NCBI RefSeq assembly: GCF_037860775.1
Contig: NZ_JBBEWC010000003.1
Location: forward strand, 62,001 to 126,000
Length of the DNA stretch: 64,000 nucleotides
From: Emticicia soli
Lineage (GTDB): Bacteria; Bacteroidota; Bacteroidia; Cytophagales; Spirosomataceae
Direction of reading: 5' to 3'
This document shows positions 1 to 8,228 of the stretch, one piece after another. Numbering within the stretch: the stretch's first letter is position 1; every line of letters starts with the position of its first letter. The notes under the pieces were generated by a model. The model searched no databases. It was not told the origin of the DNA and saw only the letters and a program-made list of their open reading frames with translations. A program made the position numbers and the translations under genes.

Positions 1-218
1 GTGTAGCTGAGTTTGAAATCAGCCTTGCTCGTGGTAGTAAGCGTGTAAACAGTATGGTAGCAAGTGGTAATGGTGCAAATATCGCCAGCCTTGCACAACA
101 AGCGCAAGCAGGAGACCGTTATGTAATTGAAGTAAAAAGAGTAGAACGTAGAAACTTCAAAGGTGAGATTGAATCGGTTGACGTAGGAAGCGTAATTGCG
201 ACAATCAATTTGAATTAA
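1..218 (+). CDS. gldM: GldM C-terminal fragment (type IX secretion / gliding motility), truncated by window edge
   Basis: Open frame with codons starting at position 3, no start inside the window, stop TAA at 216-218. The last 71 residues contain AGDRYVIEVKRVERRNFKGE, which fits the extreme C-terminal domain of GldM/PorM, the inner-membrane protein that spans the periplasm and drives the type IX secretion motor with GldL. The identification rests on this short segment and on gldN following after 21 bases, which is the conserved order gldK-L-M-N in Bacteroidota. Everything upstream is outside the window. Confidence 0.85.
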   Translation, partial: VAEFEISLARGSKRVNSMVASGNGANIASLAQQAQAGDRYVIEVKRVERRNFKGEIESVDVGSVIATINLN

Positions 219-239
219 AAATAATTAATAAATCAGCTA

Positions 240-1139
240 ATGGGAAAATTACAAGGCTTGGCTTTGGGAATTGCATTGATAACCAGCCAGTTTGCAGTAG
301 CTCAGGAAAAAACAAACAACCAACTGAATCCGCTGTCGGTTCGTCCGATTCATGAGGGGAACGTTGCGTACAAAACAACCCTTTGGAGGAAAATTGATTT
401 AAGAGAAAAAATTAATCAACCTCTTTTTGCCAAAGGTAGCGAGATTACCAAGCATTTAATTGATGCTGTAAAAGCAGGATTGCTTGATGCTTATACCAGC
501 GACTCTTTAACTACTAAATTGACGTTGGAGCAATTCAGCGAACGTTTACAAATGAAAGAAGAAGGTGGTGGGTTATCACAAGAAGAGAAAGATGCAGGTT
601 TTTCTGATGCTCCGGGTGGTGACGATGGTTGGGGTGGCGGCGGTAACGCTGGTGCTGCTAATACAGCAGGTGGCGATAGCACAGGTGCCGGTTTTGGTGG
701 CCCGTCTAACATAACTAGCGGTGCAACAGAATATTTCCCAAGCCAGTTGACTACTATTGAGCTGAAAGAAGATTGGATATTTGACAAACAACGTTCACGC
801 CAGTATTTTGATATTCAATCACTTGGAATCATTATTCCGGCAGCGCAAACTACTTTAGGTTTCGACCGTCCGGTTGCGTACTTCAAATACAAAGATTTAG
901 AACGTTATTTCCGTTCTAACCCGAAATGTATCTGGTACAATGCGGCTAACGTTGCGCAGCATAAAAACCTTGCTGATGCCTTTGAGTTACGCTTGTTTCA
1001 TGGTAGAATCACGAAAAAATCGAATGCCTCTGATAGAGACCTAGATGATATCTATAAATCAGCTCGTGAAGGTATGCTTCAATCGGAGAGACTAGAGCAT
1101 GAATTGATGGAATTCGAACATAATTTGTGGGAATATTAA
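240..1139 (+). CDS. gldN: GldN, periplasmic ring component of the type IX secretion system
   Basis: 299 residues. GldN/PorN forms a periplasmic ring with the lipoprotein GldK under the outer membrane and is needed for type IX secretion and gliding. An N-terminal signal peptide is visible (hydrophobic LALGIALITSQFAVA, cleavage expected near residue 21). The central family part (SVRPIHEGNVAYKTTLWRKI, and the C-terminal FRSNPKCIWYNAANVAQ region) matches GldN. Residues about 112-162 are a Gly/Ala/Ser-rich low-complexity stretch (GGDDGWGGGGNAGAANTAGG and following) between the two conserved parts; many homologues have only a short linker there. It follows gldM after 21 bases and ends at a clear terminator, so it is the last gene of the operon. 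Confidence 0.93.
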   Translation: MGKLQGLALGIALITSQFAVAQEKTNNQLNPLSVRPIHEGNVAYKTTLWRKIDLREKINQPLFAKGSEITKHLIDAVKAGLLDAYTSDSLTTKLTLEQFSERLQMKEEGGGLSQEEKDAGFSDAPGGDDGWGGGGNAGAANTAGGDSTGAGFGGPSNITSGATEYFPSQLTTIELKEDWIFDKQRSRQYFDIQSLGIIIPAAQTTLGFDRPVAYFKYKDLERYFRSNPKCIWYNAANVAQHKNLADAFELRLFHGRITKKSNASDRDLDDIYKSAREGMLQSERLEHELMEFEHNLWEY

Positions 1140-1162
1140 GAGTAATCTTAATAACCCGAAGA

Positions 1163-1195
1163 GAGGGAGGAGCTTAATTGCTTCTCCCTTTTTTA
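1163..1195 (+). terminator. Rho-independent terminator of the gld operon
   Basis: 10-bp stem AGGGAGGAGC (1164-1173) against GCTTCTCCCT (1180-1189) with one G-T pair, loop of six, then a run of T at 1190-1194. It lies 24 bases after the gldN stop. From here to 1420 I see no gene. Confidence 0.85.
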
Positions 1196-1420
1196 TTGCC
1201 CAATATGATTCACATAAAAAAATCAGCATTTCACGGATGTTTTAACACTCTTTAACGTTTTTTAGCTTAAAAAATCTTTACTAAAGTGCAACTTTGTATT
1301 AGAGTTTTGCATCTTATGAGTGTAAGAAAAACAAATACAAATCTGGGGAATTTAAAACCAGCCGTTTATCAGGTAATATAACCGCTCATCCAATACTAAG
1401 AAAAATAATAGTACTATGTA

Positions 1421-1452
1421 TTGCATAATACTAATCAAAACATATATCTTTG
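1421..1452 (+). promoter_or_regulatory. Bacteroidota-type promoter for the small exported protein
   Basis: TTG at 1421-1423 and TATCTTTG at 1445-1452, spacing 21 bases. This fits the TTG / TAnnTTTG elements of the Bacteroidota housekeeping sigma factor. Transcription would begin near 1459, so an in-frame ATG at 1416 cannot be the start and the ATG at 1497 is favoured. Confidence 0.6.
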
Positions 1453-1496
1453 TATTGTCAATGAAGCAGAACAAACGCTCTCCAAAAATTAAAATT

Positions 1497-1850
1497 ATGA
1501 AAAAGCTATTATTACTATTCGCAACGATACTTATCAGCCTCAATTCGATGGCTTTGAGTTTCCCTCATAATACTTACGGGCAGAAGCGCACACTTAACCA
1601 AGTGGCAAGTAAATCGATAGGGGTTTCAGAAATAAAAACATTGGAAGCATCGTTGACACAAACGCTTGAAGCAGGAGTTGAGGAAATTACAAATCAGGAG
1701 TCGTTTTTAGAAATGTTTGCAAACTATGTTATCAGTTTGTTTACAGAGAAATTATTACACGGTAAAAGCATGGCCATCAACTCTTTCGAGAAAGTAAAAT
1801 GCGAATACCTTGCTATTAAACAAGATTTTGATTGCCAATTAATTGGCTAA
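1497..1850 (+). CDS. Small exported protein of unknown function
   Basis: 117 residues from the ATG at 1497 (the frame is open further upstream but the promoter at 1421-1452 lies inside that extension). The N-terminus MKKLLLLFATILISLNSMA is a typical signal peptide. The mature part is about 95 residues, has no motif I recognise, and ends in a region with two Cys (VKCEYLAIKQDFDCQLIG) that could form a disulfide. It stands alone between the gld operon and convergent glyA. I infer a periplasmic or secreted location only. Confidence 0.6.
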   Translation: MKKLLLLFATILISLNSMALSFPHNTYGQKRTLNQVASKSIGVSEIKTLEASLTQTLEAGVEEITNQESFLEMFANYVISLFTEKLLHGKSMAINSFEKVKCEYLAIKQDFDCQLIG

Positions 1851-1894
1851 TAATAAAGATTCTTATTTTCATACGGTTTAGTTAAGGTTTAGAC

Positions 1895-1925
1895 AAAAAG
1901 CGTGGCTCATTGAACCACGCTTTTC
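1895..1925. terminator. Bidirectional terminator between the small exported protein and glyA
   Basis: Stem AAAAGCGTGG (1896-1905) against CCACGCTTTT (1915-1924), A-rich on one side and T-rich on the other, so it can serve both convergent genes. Confidence 0.85.
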
Positions 1926-1953
1926 TTATTATAAACCCGTATGGGAGTAAATA

Positions 1954-3246
1954 TTAGAACTGAAATAAAGGATAATCCTGCATCCAGGTATTAATCTCTT
2001 GTCTCACACCCGCAATAGTTGTTGCATTGCTATGATTCATCAATACATCGTCAATCAAGTTCACAATTCTTACCATATCAGCTTCAACTAATCCACGAGA
2101 TGTCATGGCGGCTGTTCCTACACGCATTCCTGAGGTTGTCATGGCCGTTTTATCATCAAATGGTACCATGTTCTTGTTTACAGTAATATCGGCCTGAATC
2201 AAGGCGTTTTCAGCGATTTTACCAGTTAATCCTTTCGGACGTAAATCAATCAACATCAAGTGGTTGTCTGTACCGCCTGAAATCACCTGATAACCACGGC
2301 TGATAAATTCTGCCGCCATTACTTTAGCGTTTTTCTGAACTTGTACAGCGTAGTTATAGAAATTATCTGTAAGTGCTTCGCCAAAAGCAATAGCTTTAGC
2401 TGCAATGATATGCTCTAATGGCCCACCTTGTGTACCCGGAAATACGCCTGAATCAAGCAATGAAGACATCATTCTAACTTCACCTTTTTGCGTAGTGATT
2501 CCAAAAGGATTCGGGAAATCTTTACGCATCATGATTACACCACCACGTGTACCACGAAGGGTTTTATGCGTAGTAGTAGTAACAATATGACAATGGTCGA
2601 ATGGGTCGTTTAATAAACCTTTAGCGATTAAACCAGCAGGGTGCGAAATATCAGCTAAAAGAATAGCGCCTACTGAGTCGGCGATCTGACGAAGACGTAC
2701 GTAGTCCCAGTCACGAGAGTAAGCCGATGCACCACAAATAATCAATTTTGGTTTTTCTTTGTGTGCTGTTTCTTCAACTTTGTTCCAGTCAATCAAGCCT
2801 GTTTCCTGCTCAACACCATAAAAGAATGGCTGGAAGTATTTGCCAGAGATATTTACAGGTGAACCATGCGAAAGGTGACCACCGTGAGATAGATTAAAAC
2901 CTAAGATTTTATCGCCTGGTTGTAAACATGCTAAGAAAACAGCCATATTGGCTTGTGCTCCTGAATGTGGTTGTACGTTAGCCCAAGTAAGGTTAAATAA
3001 AGCTTTTAGGCGATCGATAGCTATTTGCTCTATCTGGTCAACTACCTCACAGCCACCATAATAGCGTTTGCCCGGAAGCCCCTCGGCATATTTGTTGGTA
3101 AGTACACTACCCGCAGCTTCCATTACTTGTGGTGAAACAAAGTTTTCAGAAGCTATCAACTCAATACCATGTAACTGGCGATTGTTTTCTTTCGTGATTA
3201 AATCGAAGATTTCGGTATCACGAGAGAGCGATGTTTGGACAGACAT
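1954..3246 (-). CDS. glyA: Serine hydroxymethyltransferase
   Basis: 430 residues, normal family length. Converts serine and tetrahydrofolate into glycine and 5,10-methylenetetrahydrofolate; cytosolic PLP enzyme and main one-carbon source. Visible signatures: IASENFVSPQVMEAAGSVLT near the N-terminus, PHSGAQANMAVF (residues 93-104), LADISHPAGLIA with the PLP-contacting D199 and H202, and the Schiff-base lysine K228 in VTTTTHKTLRGTRGG. Monocistronic: own promoter upstream (3298-3325) and shared terminator downstream. Confidence 0.97.
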   Translation of the reverse strand: MSVQTSLSRDTEIFDLITKENNRQLHGIELIASENFVSPQVMEAAGSVLTNKYAEGLPGKRYYGGCEVVDQIEQIAIDRLKALFNLTWANVQPHSGAQANMAVFLACLQPGDKILGFNLSHGGHLSHGSPVNISGKYFQPFFYGVEQETGLIDWNKVEETAHKEKPKLIICGASAYSRDWDYVRLRQIADSVGAILLADISHPAGLIAKGLLNDPFDHCHIVTTTTHKTLRGTRGGVIMMRKDFPNPFGITTQKGEVRMMSSLLDSGVFPGTQGGPLEHIIAAKAIAFGEALTDNFYNYAVQVQKNAKVMAAEFISRGYQVISGGTDNHLMLIDLRPKGLTGKIAENALIQADITVNKNMVPFDDKTAMTTSGMRVGTAAMTSRGLVEADMVRIVNLIDDVLMNHSNATTIAGVRQEINTWMQDYPLFQF

Positions 3247-3297
3247 ATTGATTATTTGATGTACGATTTAAGAAGTACGATTGGTAAAAGATGAGTA

Positions 3298-3325
3298 CAA
3301 ATTTAATGGAATGTTGGAATAACAA
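3298..3325 (-). promoter_or_regulatory. glyA promoter
   Basis: On the minus strand TTG (3323-3325), 17 bases, TAAATTTG (3298-3305). Leader of about 45 bases to the glyA ATG. Confidence 0.55.
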
Positions 3326-3393
3326 GAATCATGTACCAAATAATCTTTTGTCAAAATCGTAATAAACAGGTATTTTCTTAAAATAATACTATT

Positions 3394-4605
3394 TTATCTG
3401 AGAACAACCGCACCTTTAATCATTTTGTCAATCAATTCGCAACTAGGTATATAGGCAAGTTCGGCCTGATAGCTACCGCCGTTGATTATAAAATGAGTAG
3501 GGCGTGCTTTGAAAAAAGCTTTGCGGTAAGCATCTTCTAGTTTTTCTAAACCCAGGTTTTGCCTGTATTCGTTTATTTCTATATCACTTAGGGTAGAGGA
3601 TCTTTCTTTTTTCCAATAGAACTTTTCTTGCTTTGCCTGCCAGTCTTTATCAGGGCAATTTACGTTATCTTCCAGGCGTACCTGAACAATCAAAACACGA
3701 CCCATCGTAGAGGGTTCTTCGGTAGAGTATTCGAGCAATGATTTAAGGATAGACGGATTGGTCTTTCCTTCTCTTATTGCCTTTTTTATAATAGGTAAAA
3801 CATCAAAATTATCTACTTTTCGTTGGAAAGAACTATAGGTAAGAATTTCATCTATAAGTGTGCTCTTGAATAAATAATTGGGACTGCTACTGGTTTGATA
3901 AGGCCCGTATGTATTTTCTTTAGTAATTTGATTCAATCCTAAGGTGTTTTCATCAAGAAAACCATTGATTTCTAACACTTTCTGAAAGCCGAGCAGCGCT
4001 TCTCTTGCAACAACAGACGCAGTCATATTTATTTGTTTCAAGCTATCTACCTGTTTTTTTAAAAGCTCTGGCATTTTATTAACAAAAGCCAGGCTGTCAA
4101 AAACTATCTGATAGTTTACTTTTCCTTGTTCTTTCATATAATCTCTTAACTCTGGTGTAAGCCATCCAGTAGATGGTAATACGATTGAGCGACGCATATT
4201 TAATAGCGAATCACGCAGTTTAGTATCTGTATGAGGCTTAATTTGTAATGCTTGCTTTTCAAAATTAGCCCATAGTTTAGAGGTGTCAGCCACAGCCTTG
4301 AAAAAAGGGTCTTTCTTGAAATTGCTAACCTGATAGCCCTTAGCTACTATTTTCTCCAGGAAATCAAAAGCTACGGGCATTTTACCTACTAATGTGGCAC
4401 AGATAGCGGCATTATAATAATCTTTAGCAAAGGGTTTTTCTACGTTTGCAAAGGCTTCGTTGTAAAACGATAGTGCTTCGTGATAGTTGGTGTCTACAAT
4501 AGCCAGTTCAGCCTCGTTGATAATAGGGTGGTAGATTCGGGTAAAATCTAGCTGAGCATAACTAATAGAGCTATAAAATAGCAGTAGCAGTAATAGTTTT
4601 TTCAT
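3394..4605 (-). CDS. Exported protein of unknown function with a TPR-like N-terminal part
   Basis: 403 residues. Signal peptide MKKLLLLLLFYSSISYAQ. Residues about 30-95 (ELAIVDTNYHEALSFYNEAF, then KDYYNAAICATLVGKMPVAF) look like tetratricopeptide helices pairing two members. The rest (PELRDYMKEQGKVNYQIVFD) is of a kind often seen as unnamed secreted proteins in Cytophagales. No catalytic motif found. Separate from its neighbours: a terminator lies between it and the gene upstream. Function unknown. Confidence 0.7.
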   Translation of the reverse strand: MKKLLLLLLFYSSISYAQLDFTRIYHPIINEAELAIVDTNYHEALSFYNEAFANVEKPFAKDYYNAAICATLVGKMPVAFDFLEKIVAKGYQVSNFKKDPFFKAVADTSKLWANFEKQALQIKPHTDTKLRDSLLNMRRSIVLPSTGWLTPELRDYMKEQGKVNYQIVFDSLAFVNKMPELLKKQVDSLKQINMTASVVAREALLGFQKVLEINGFLDENTLGLNQITKENTYGPYQTSSSPNYLFKSTLIDEILTYSSFQRKVDNFDVLPIIKKAIREGKTNPSILKSLLEYSTEEPSTMGRVLIVQVRLEDNVNCPDKDWQAKQEKFYWKKERSSTLSDIEINEYRQNLGLEKLEDAYRKAFFKARPTHFIINGGSYQAELAYIPSCELIDKMIKGAVVLR

Positions 4606-4654
4606 AGTTTAAGGGTAGATGGACGCAGTAAATGCTTAAAGCAGGTATAAAATT

Positions 4655-4683
4655 AAAAAACCAACTCATATTTGAGTTGGTTT
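4655..4683 (-). terminator. Terminator after the pssA-purS-membrane protein cluster
   Basis: Inverted repeat AAACCAACTCA (4658-4668) / TGAGTTGGTTT (4673-4683), loop TATT, followed on the minus strand by a T run (4655-4660). Confidence 0.8.
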
Positions 4684-4713
4684 CGGTTGTCGTTAACAAA
4701 TGCTTAACAAGTA

Positions 4714-5214
4714 CTAAGAAAGATACTTTAAATGTATAGCATAGAGGCTGCTAAAGAATGCTGCGTTTAAAAGCGATGCTATTCCGATAGACCAACCAAT
4801 GGTACCGCCAAGAATAATAATAGGAGCCAGCACGCCAACGGCGTTTCCGGCAATGTATACATAAAATCCTTTTTTACGCAATCCCCACATCCAAATACCC
4901 CCCAGAATCAATAGTGCGCTTGAAATAAAGCTTGCTACGCCGGCTGCTATCAGGTTGTTTTCTTCAAAAAGCTTACTTGTCTCTTTCTGGCCTTCTTCCA
5001 TCTTTTCAAGGTCTTTTTCTGACATGTACTTCGACATCATCTCCATCATCATTTCGTTGGCTTGCTCTTGCGTTACCATTACTTTTTCTGGGGTAAATAT
5101 CCTCGGAATTGCATCATAAAACTTATAAGCATTCCACAAAAAAGTGAGCATACACAAGATAGTCAGAAACGTAGGCCGAAGAGGCACCGTATTTTCTTCA
5201 AATGGGTTTTGCAT
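4714..5214 (-). CDS. Membrane protein of unknown function
   Basis: 166 residues. One hydrophobic segment near the N-terminus (FLTILCMLTFLWNAYKFY), an acidic Met/Glu-rich loop (NEMMMEMMSKYMSEKDLEKM), then three hydrophobic segments (AAGVASFISSALLILGGIWM, VYIAGNAVGVLAPIIILGGT, SIGIASLLNAAFFSSLYAIH). Probably four membrane spans with the Met-rich loop outside the bilayer. It follows purS by 23 bases and precedes the terminator. No family recognised. Confidence 0.65.
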   Translation of the reverse strand: MQNPFEENTVPLRPTFLTILCMLTFLWNAYKFYDAIPRIFTPEKVMVTQEQANEMMMEMMSKYMSEKDLEKMEEGQKETSKLFEENNLIAAGVASFISSALLILGGIWMWGLRKKGFYVYIAGNAVGVLAPIIILGGTIGWSIGIASLLNAAFFSSLYAIHLKYLS

Positions 5215-5237
5215 AAAATGTATTAATAATTATCTAC

Positions 5238-5489
5238 TTAGATAGCAGTTAGTTCAAAACTATATTCTTCCATAATAAGGTTGGCCAATAGTTTTTTGCA
5301 GGCATCTTCCACAATGCTTTCTGCAGTTGCTTTATCGGCAGCCTCTATTTCCATATTAATGTGTTTGCCAATACGGCAGTCGCTAAAGCCTTGAATATCA
5401 AGGTTTTTTAATCCCAATAATACTGCTTTTCCTTGAGGGTCAAGGATTTCTTTGATAGGCATTACGTCAATCGAAGCGAGGAATTTCAT
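5238..5489 (-). CDS. purS: Phosphoribosylformylglycinamidine synthase subunit PurS
   Basis: 83 residues, typical PurS length. PurS is the small subunit that bridges PurL and PurQ in the fourth step of purine synthesis (FGAR to FGAM). Visible pattern: MKFLASIDVMPIKEILDPQG, then ALLGLKNLDIQGFSDCRIGK, then the terminal KLLANLIMEEYSFEL. The frame can be extended to a TTG at 5498, but the ATG at 5489 gives the family start. It lies 45 bases after pssA with a hairpin between them; purL and purQ are not in the window. Confidence 0.9.
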   Translation of the reverse strand: MKFLASIDVMPIKEILDPQGKAVLLGLKNLDIQGFSDCRIGKHINMEIEAADKATAESIVEDACKKLLANLIMEEYSFELTAI

Positions 5490-5498
5490 AAGTATCAA

Positions 5499-5519
5499 CC
5501 CCCATTCCCGATATGGGGG
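5499..5519 (-). other. Stable G/C hairpin in the pssA-purS spacer
   Basis: Perfect 7-bp inverted repeat CCCCCAT (5499-5505) / ATGGGGG (5513-5519), loop of seven, 10 bases before the purS ATG on the minus strand. There is no T run, so it is not a usual terminator. It could modulate purS translation or mRNA decay; inference only. Confidence 0.4.
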
Positions 5520-5534
5520 ATTTTGTTTAAAAAT

Positions 5535-6290
5535 TTACTCCCCTTTGGGAACAGGGGCTGATTTATTATTAATAAGAGATAAAGCTATATATAAGAATAT
5601 AACCAGCGGAATGCCTAAGAATTGCAAAACCACAAGCAAAATTACAGAAAGAATTATAAATATGTACTTGATTTTATTATCAACCCACGAAAAATTTTTA
5701 AACTTCAACGCAAATAGCGGAATTTCGGACACTAAGAGGTAGCTCATCAATAGCGAATAGCCTATCAGAAACACATTATTGTGAACAATGAAAGCATAAT
5801 TGGGATTGAATTCGAGTATTAAAGGAAATGCCGCTACCACAAAAGCATTGGCAGGTGTAGGCACGCCTATGAATGAGTCTGACTGGCGGGTATCTACATT
5901 AAACTTGGCCAAACGCAAGGCAGAAAACAATGCCAGAATAAAAGCTACATAAGATAATGGGTGAAAAGATATTTGAGACACAAGCGATGAGGATACAAAA
6001 TTAGACAGAAAAGAGTCTTTGTGCATAGTATCGCTGATGAGCCTGGCTACAATAAATGCTGGCAATACGCCAAAAGTAGCCATATCGGCTAGTGAGTCAA
6101 GCTCTTTGCCAATGGCAGAGTGTTGCTTAAGCAGACGAGCCACAAAGCCATCAAGGAAATCGAGAATACCTGCAACAAATATAAGATAGGCGGCATAGGT
6201 AAGCTCGCCCTGAAAAACAAAAACAATCCCGAAGCACCCACAAAGCAAATTGCCGAGGGTCATGAGATTAGGAACAGTAAAAAGTTTCAT
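5535..6290 (-). CDS. pssA: CDP-diacylglycerol--serine O-phosphatidyltransferase
   Basis: 251 residues, integral membrane enzyme that makes phosphatidylserine from CDP-diacylglycerol and serine, the precursor of phosphatidylethanolamine. The full CDP-alcohol phosphotransferase signature DG-x2-AR-x8-G-x3-D-x3-D is present: D47 G48, A51 R52, G61, D65, D69. Six or more hydrophobic segments follow. First gene of the probable pssA-purS-membrane protein operon. Confidence 0.93.
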   Translation of the reverse strand: MKLFTVPNLMTLGNLLCGCFGIVFVFQGELTYAAYLIFVAGILDFLDGFVARLLKQHSAIGKELDSLADMATFGVLPAFIVARLISDTMHKDSFLSNFVSSSLVSQISFHPLSYVAFILALFSALRLAKFNVDTRQSDSFIGVPTPANAFVVAAFPLILEFNPNYAFIVHNNVFLIGYSLLMSYLLVSEIPLFALKFKNFSWVDNKIKYIFIILSVILLVVLQFLGIPLVIFLYIALSLINNKSAPVPKGE

Positions 6291-6397
6291 GTGTTGGTGT
6301 CTAGGTAGTTTATACTAAACCGCTGAAAATTACGATATTCATTTGTTTATTCCATGCTATTTAAGAATAATCTGAATTAAGTAGCCGGATGTAAATA

Positions 6398-6424
6398 AAA
6401 AAGCCTCGTTCATACAAACGAGGC
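6398..6424 (-). terminator. Terminator of the GNAT gene
   Basis: Stem GCCTCGTT (6403-6410) / AACGAGGC (6417-6424) followed on the minus strand by a T run (6397-6402). Confidence 0.85.
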
Positions 6425-6459
6425 CGTGGTTTATTCTATGACTCCATTAATGTTGTTAT

Positions 6460-7188
6460 CTATAACTCCACTAATTCCCTTGTTGTTGCCAATTTTTTTT
6501 TTCTACGTTCTTCGCGTCTTAATAAGATTCTTTGTTTGAAACGCATCCAGCGTTCATACAAAGGCATCTCTTTCAGAAAATCCCAGTTATCATCTTCTTT
6601 TCCGGCTTCTTCTTTCTTCTTGGCTTCTACAGGGTCAAAAAGCATACCTGTACATAAGCAATGCTTACGGTTGGTACGTGTAAGAATATCATAATTTACA
6701 CAGCTCGAACACCCTTTCCAGAATGAATCGTCGGCTGGTAACTCACTAAAAGTTGTTGGCTCATAACCCAAATCAGAGTTGATTTTCATTACGGCCAGGC
6801 TCGTTGTTAAACCGATGATTTTGGCATCGGGGTATTTTTTACGAGAAAGCTCAAATGCTTTTTGTTTAATACGTGTAGCAATACCACTCTTACGGAAGTC
6901 AGGATTTACAATCAGACCTGAGTTTGCTACAAACTTACCGTGTTCCCAGGTTTCAACATAGCAAAAGCCAACCCACTTTCCGGTAGTAGTAAGGGCAATA
7001 ATAGCCTTACCTTCACGCATTTTTTCACGCAAATAATCAGGAGAACGTTTCGCAATCCCTGTACCACGGGCTTTAGCACTTTCTGCCATCTCCTCACAAA
7101 TAGTTTCTGCTAAATCGTAGTGGCTTTCGTTAGCTATTTGTACAATGTATTGGTCGTCGGAAGTTATTTCTGTATTATTCATCGTCAT
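6460..7188 (-). CDS. GNAT-family N-acetyltransferase with a Cys-rich C-terminal part
   Basis: 242 residues. Acetyl-CoA binding fold: VNPDFRKSGIATRIKQKAFE (residues about 97-116) is motif A with the R/Q-x-x-G-x-A/G phosphate loop. After the GNAT domain come four Cys in C-SS-C and HCLC spacing (GCSSCVNYDILTRTNRKHCL) that may bind metal, then a very basic tail (RMRFKQRILLRREERRKKKL). Substrate not predictable; related proteins in Bacteroidota are sometimes annotated near arginine metabolism. Two possible ATG starts, 7188 and 7182. Single gene; a structured RNA is encoded just upstream on the same strand. Confidence 0.8.
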   Translation of the reverse strand: MTMNNTEITSDDQYIVQIANESHYDLAETICEEMAESAKARGTGIAKRSPDYLREKMREGKAIIALTTTGKWVGFCYVETWEHGKFVANSGLIVNPDFRKSGIATRIKQKAFELSRKKYPDAKIIGLTTSLAVMKINSDLGYEPTTFSELPADDSFWKGCSSCVNYDILTRTNRKHCLCTGMLFDPVEAKKKEEAGKEDDNWDFLKEMPLYERWMRFKQRILLRREERRKKKLATTRELVEL

Positions 7189-7261
7189 TTATTGGGCTTT
7201 TCCACAAATGGAGACGCTGTATCCTAAAGATTGTTAAAATGAAATAAAGAGAAAAAATATA

Positions 7262-7370
7262 AGAGAGGGGGTGTTCTACCACGCAGGCAAAACGGTTACA
7301 GTCGAGTCCTTTCGGACCTGAAACATCGAACTGGCGTTATGGGAAGACGAATATTCATTTTTCTTAAAAA
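7262..7370 (-). ncRNA. Structured small RNA resembling bacterial SRP (4.5S) RNA
   Basis: Read on the minus strand, about 110 bases form one long imperfect hairpin. The tip is GTCC-GAAA-GGAC, preceded by TTTCAG and followed by TCGA CTGTAAC; further down ACGC pairs with GCGT and TTC with GAA. The apical TCAGGTCCGAAAGGA matches the SRP RNA apex (TCAGGTCCGGAAGGA) at 14 of 15 positions with a GNRA loop, but the conserved AGCAG on the 3' side reads CTCGAC. A promoter (7377-7407) fits a start near 7370, and a T-rich stretch follows 7262. SRP RNA is the best guess; a leader element of the GNAT gene is the alternative. Confidence 0.42.
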
Positions 7371-7376
7371 CAGATG

Positions 7377-7407
7377 CAAAGATGTTAGGTTTAAAATTTA
7401 TATCCAA
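7377..7407 (-). promoter_or_regulatory. Promoter for the SRP-like RNA
   Basis: Minus strand: TTG (7405-7407), 20 bases, CATCTTTG (7377-7384), one mismatch from TAnnTTTG. Placed to give a transcript of about 110 bases before the T-rich stretch. Confidence 0.45.
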
Positions 7408-7486
7408 GATATAAGCCCAATATTTTTACTTGCCCCTGAATAACGACACAGTTTGCGATTTAGTTCGTGCATTGCAAAAAATCTGA

Positions 7487-7494
7487 TAACTTTG
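7487..7494 (+). promoter_or_regulatory. -7 box of the PAP2-like gene
   Basis: TAACTTTG, 18 bases before the TTG start at 7513. No good TTG at the proper distance upstream, so the call is partial. Confidence 0.35.
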
Positions 7495-7512
7495 AAAAAA
7501 AATTAATTTACG

Positions 7513-8139
7513 TTGAATACCAGATTAGCTACTTTCTTGTCGGGGGCGTTTCATCCGCTGATAATGCCGACTATATTATTTATGGTTCTCTTTTTTCTGG
7601 CGCCTGTTTCGCTCGGCATTGAAGGAATAGACATGACCTTTAAATGGATAGTCATTGGCTTTGTATTCATCTATACTTTTGCTATACCCGCTTATCTTGT
7701 ATATCTGCTTAAGCGTTGGGGCTATATCAGCAGCCTTAAGCTCGAAAAACTGCACGAACGCCGCATACCTTATTTGCTTACTGCTATTATTTATGCTGTG
7801 CTAGGCTACTTTATGTACACCAAAAATTCGGCTCTTTTTGCTTGCGCCTATATCTTATGGAGCATCAGCCTTGTGATATTATTTGTTGCGCTGATTAGTT
7901 TTTGGTGGCAGATAAGTGCTCATGCCGCAGGTGTTGGCGGGGTAGTAGGTGCTATGGCAGGGGTTATGGTAAAATTTGGCGAAACTACCCTTTTCATGCC
8001 GCTTTTGTTCTCAATGATTCTGGCCGGATACGTAATAGGTGCCCGCTTACAACTCAATGCGCATACACCAAAACAAGTCTGGGCAGGGCTGTTGTTAGGT
8101 GTTTTAATAAGTTTAGGAGCGGTGTCTTATTTTTTTTAA
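7513..8139 (+). CDS. PAP2-like (PA-phosphatase related) membrane protein
   Basis: 208 residues. Start is TTG at 7513: an in-frame stop lies at 7504-7506 and the next Met is residue 18, already inside the first hydrophobic segment. Six membrane spans. SAHAAGVGG (residues about 137-145) and RLQLNAHTPKQVWAGLLLG resemble phosphatase motifs 2 (SxHxxG) and 3 (R-x5-H-x3-D) of the PAP2 superfamily, with Q in place of the final D. Motif 1 (K-x6-RP) is not evident, so lipid phosphatase activity is uncertain. Confidence 0.65.
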   Translation: MNTRLATFLSGAFHPLIMPTILFMVLFFLAPVSLGIEGIDMTFKWIVIGFVFIYTFAIPAYLVYLLKRWGYISSLKLEKLHERRIPYLLTAIIYAVLGYFMYTKNSALFACAYILWSISLVILFVALISFWWQISAHAAGVGGVVGAMAGVMVKFGETTLFMPLLFSMILAGYVIGARLQLNAHTPKQVWAGLLLGVLISLGAVSYFF

Positions 8140-8228
8140 TCGTTTAATCTTCTCATTATCAGTGTATTACCAGGGATTTTTAAAAATCTTTGGTAATTCG
8201 TGCAACATTCTGTTTTTAAAGGCGTCTT

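Noticed and set aside
7902..8147. 81-residue frame inside the PAP2-like gene
   Set aside because: Shadow frame of the membrane protein gene in another frame; Cys/Gly-rich and without sensible features.
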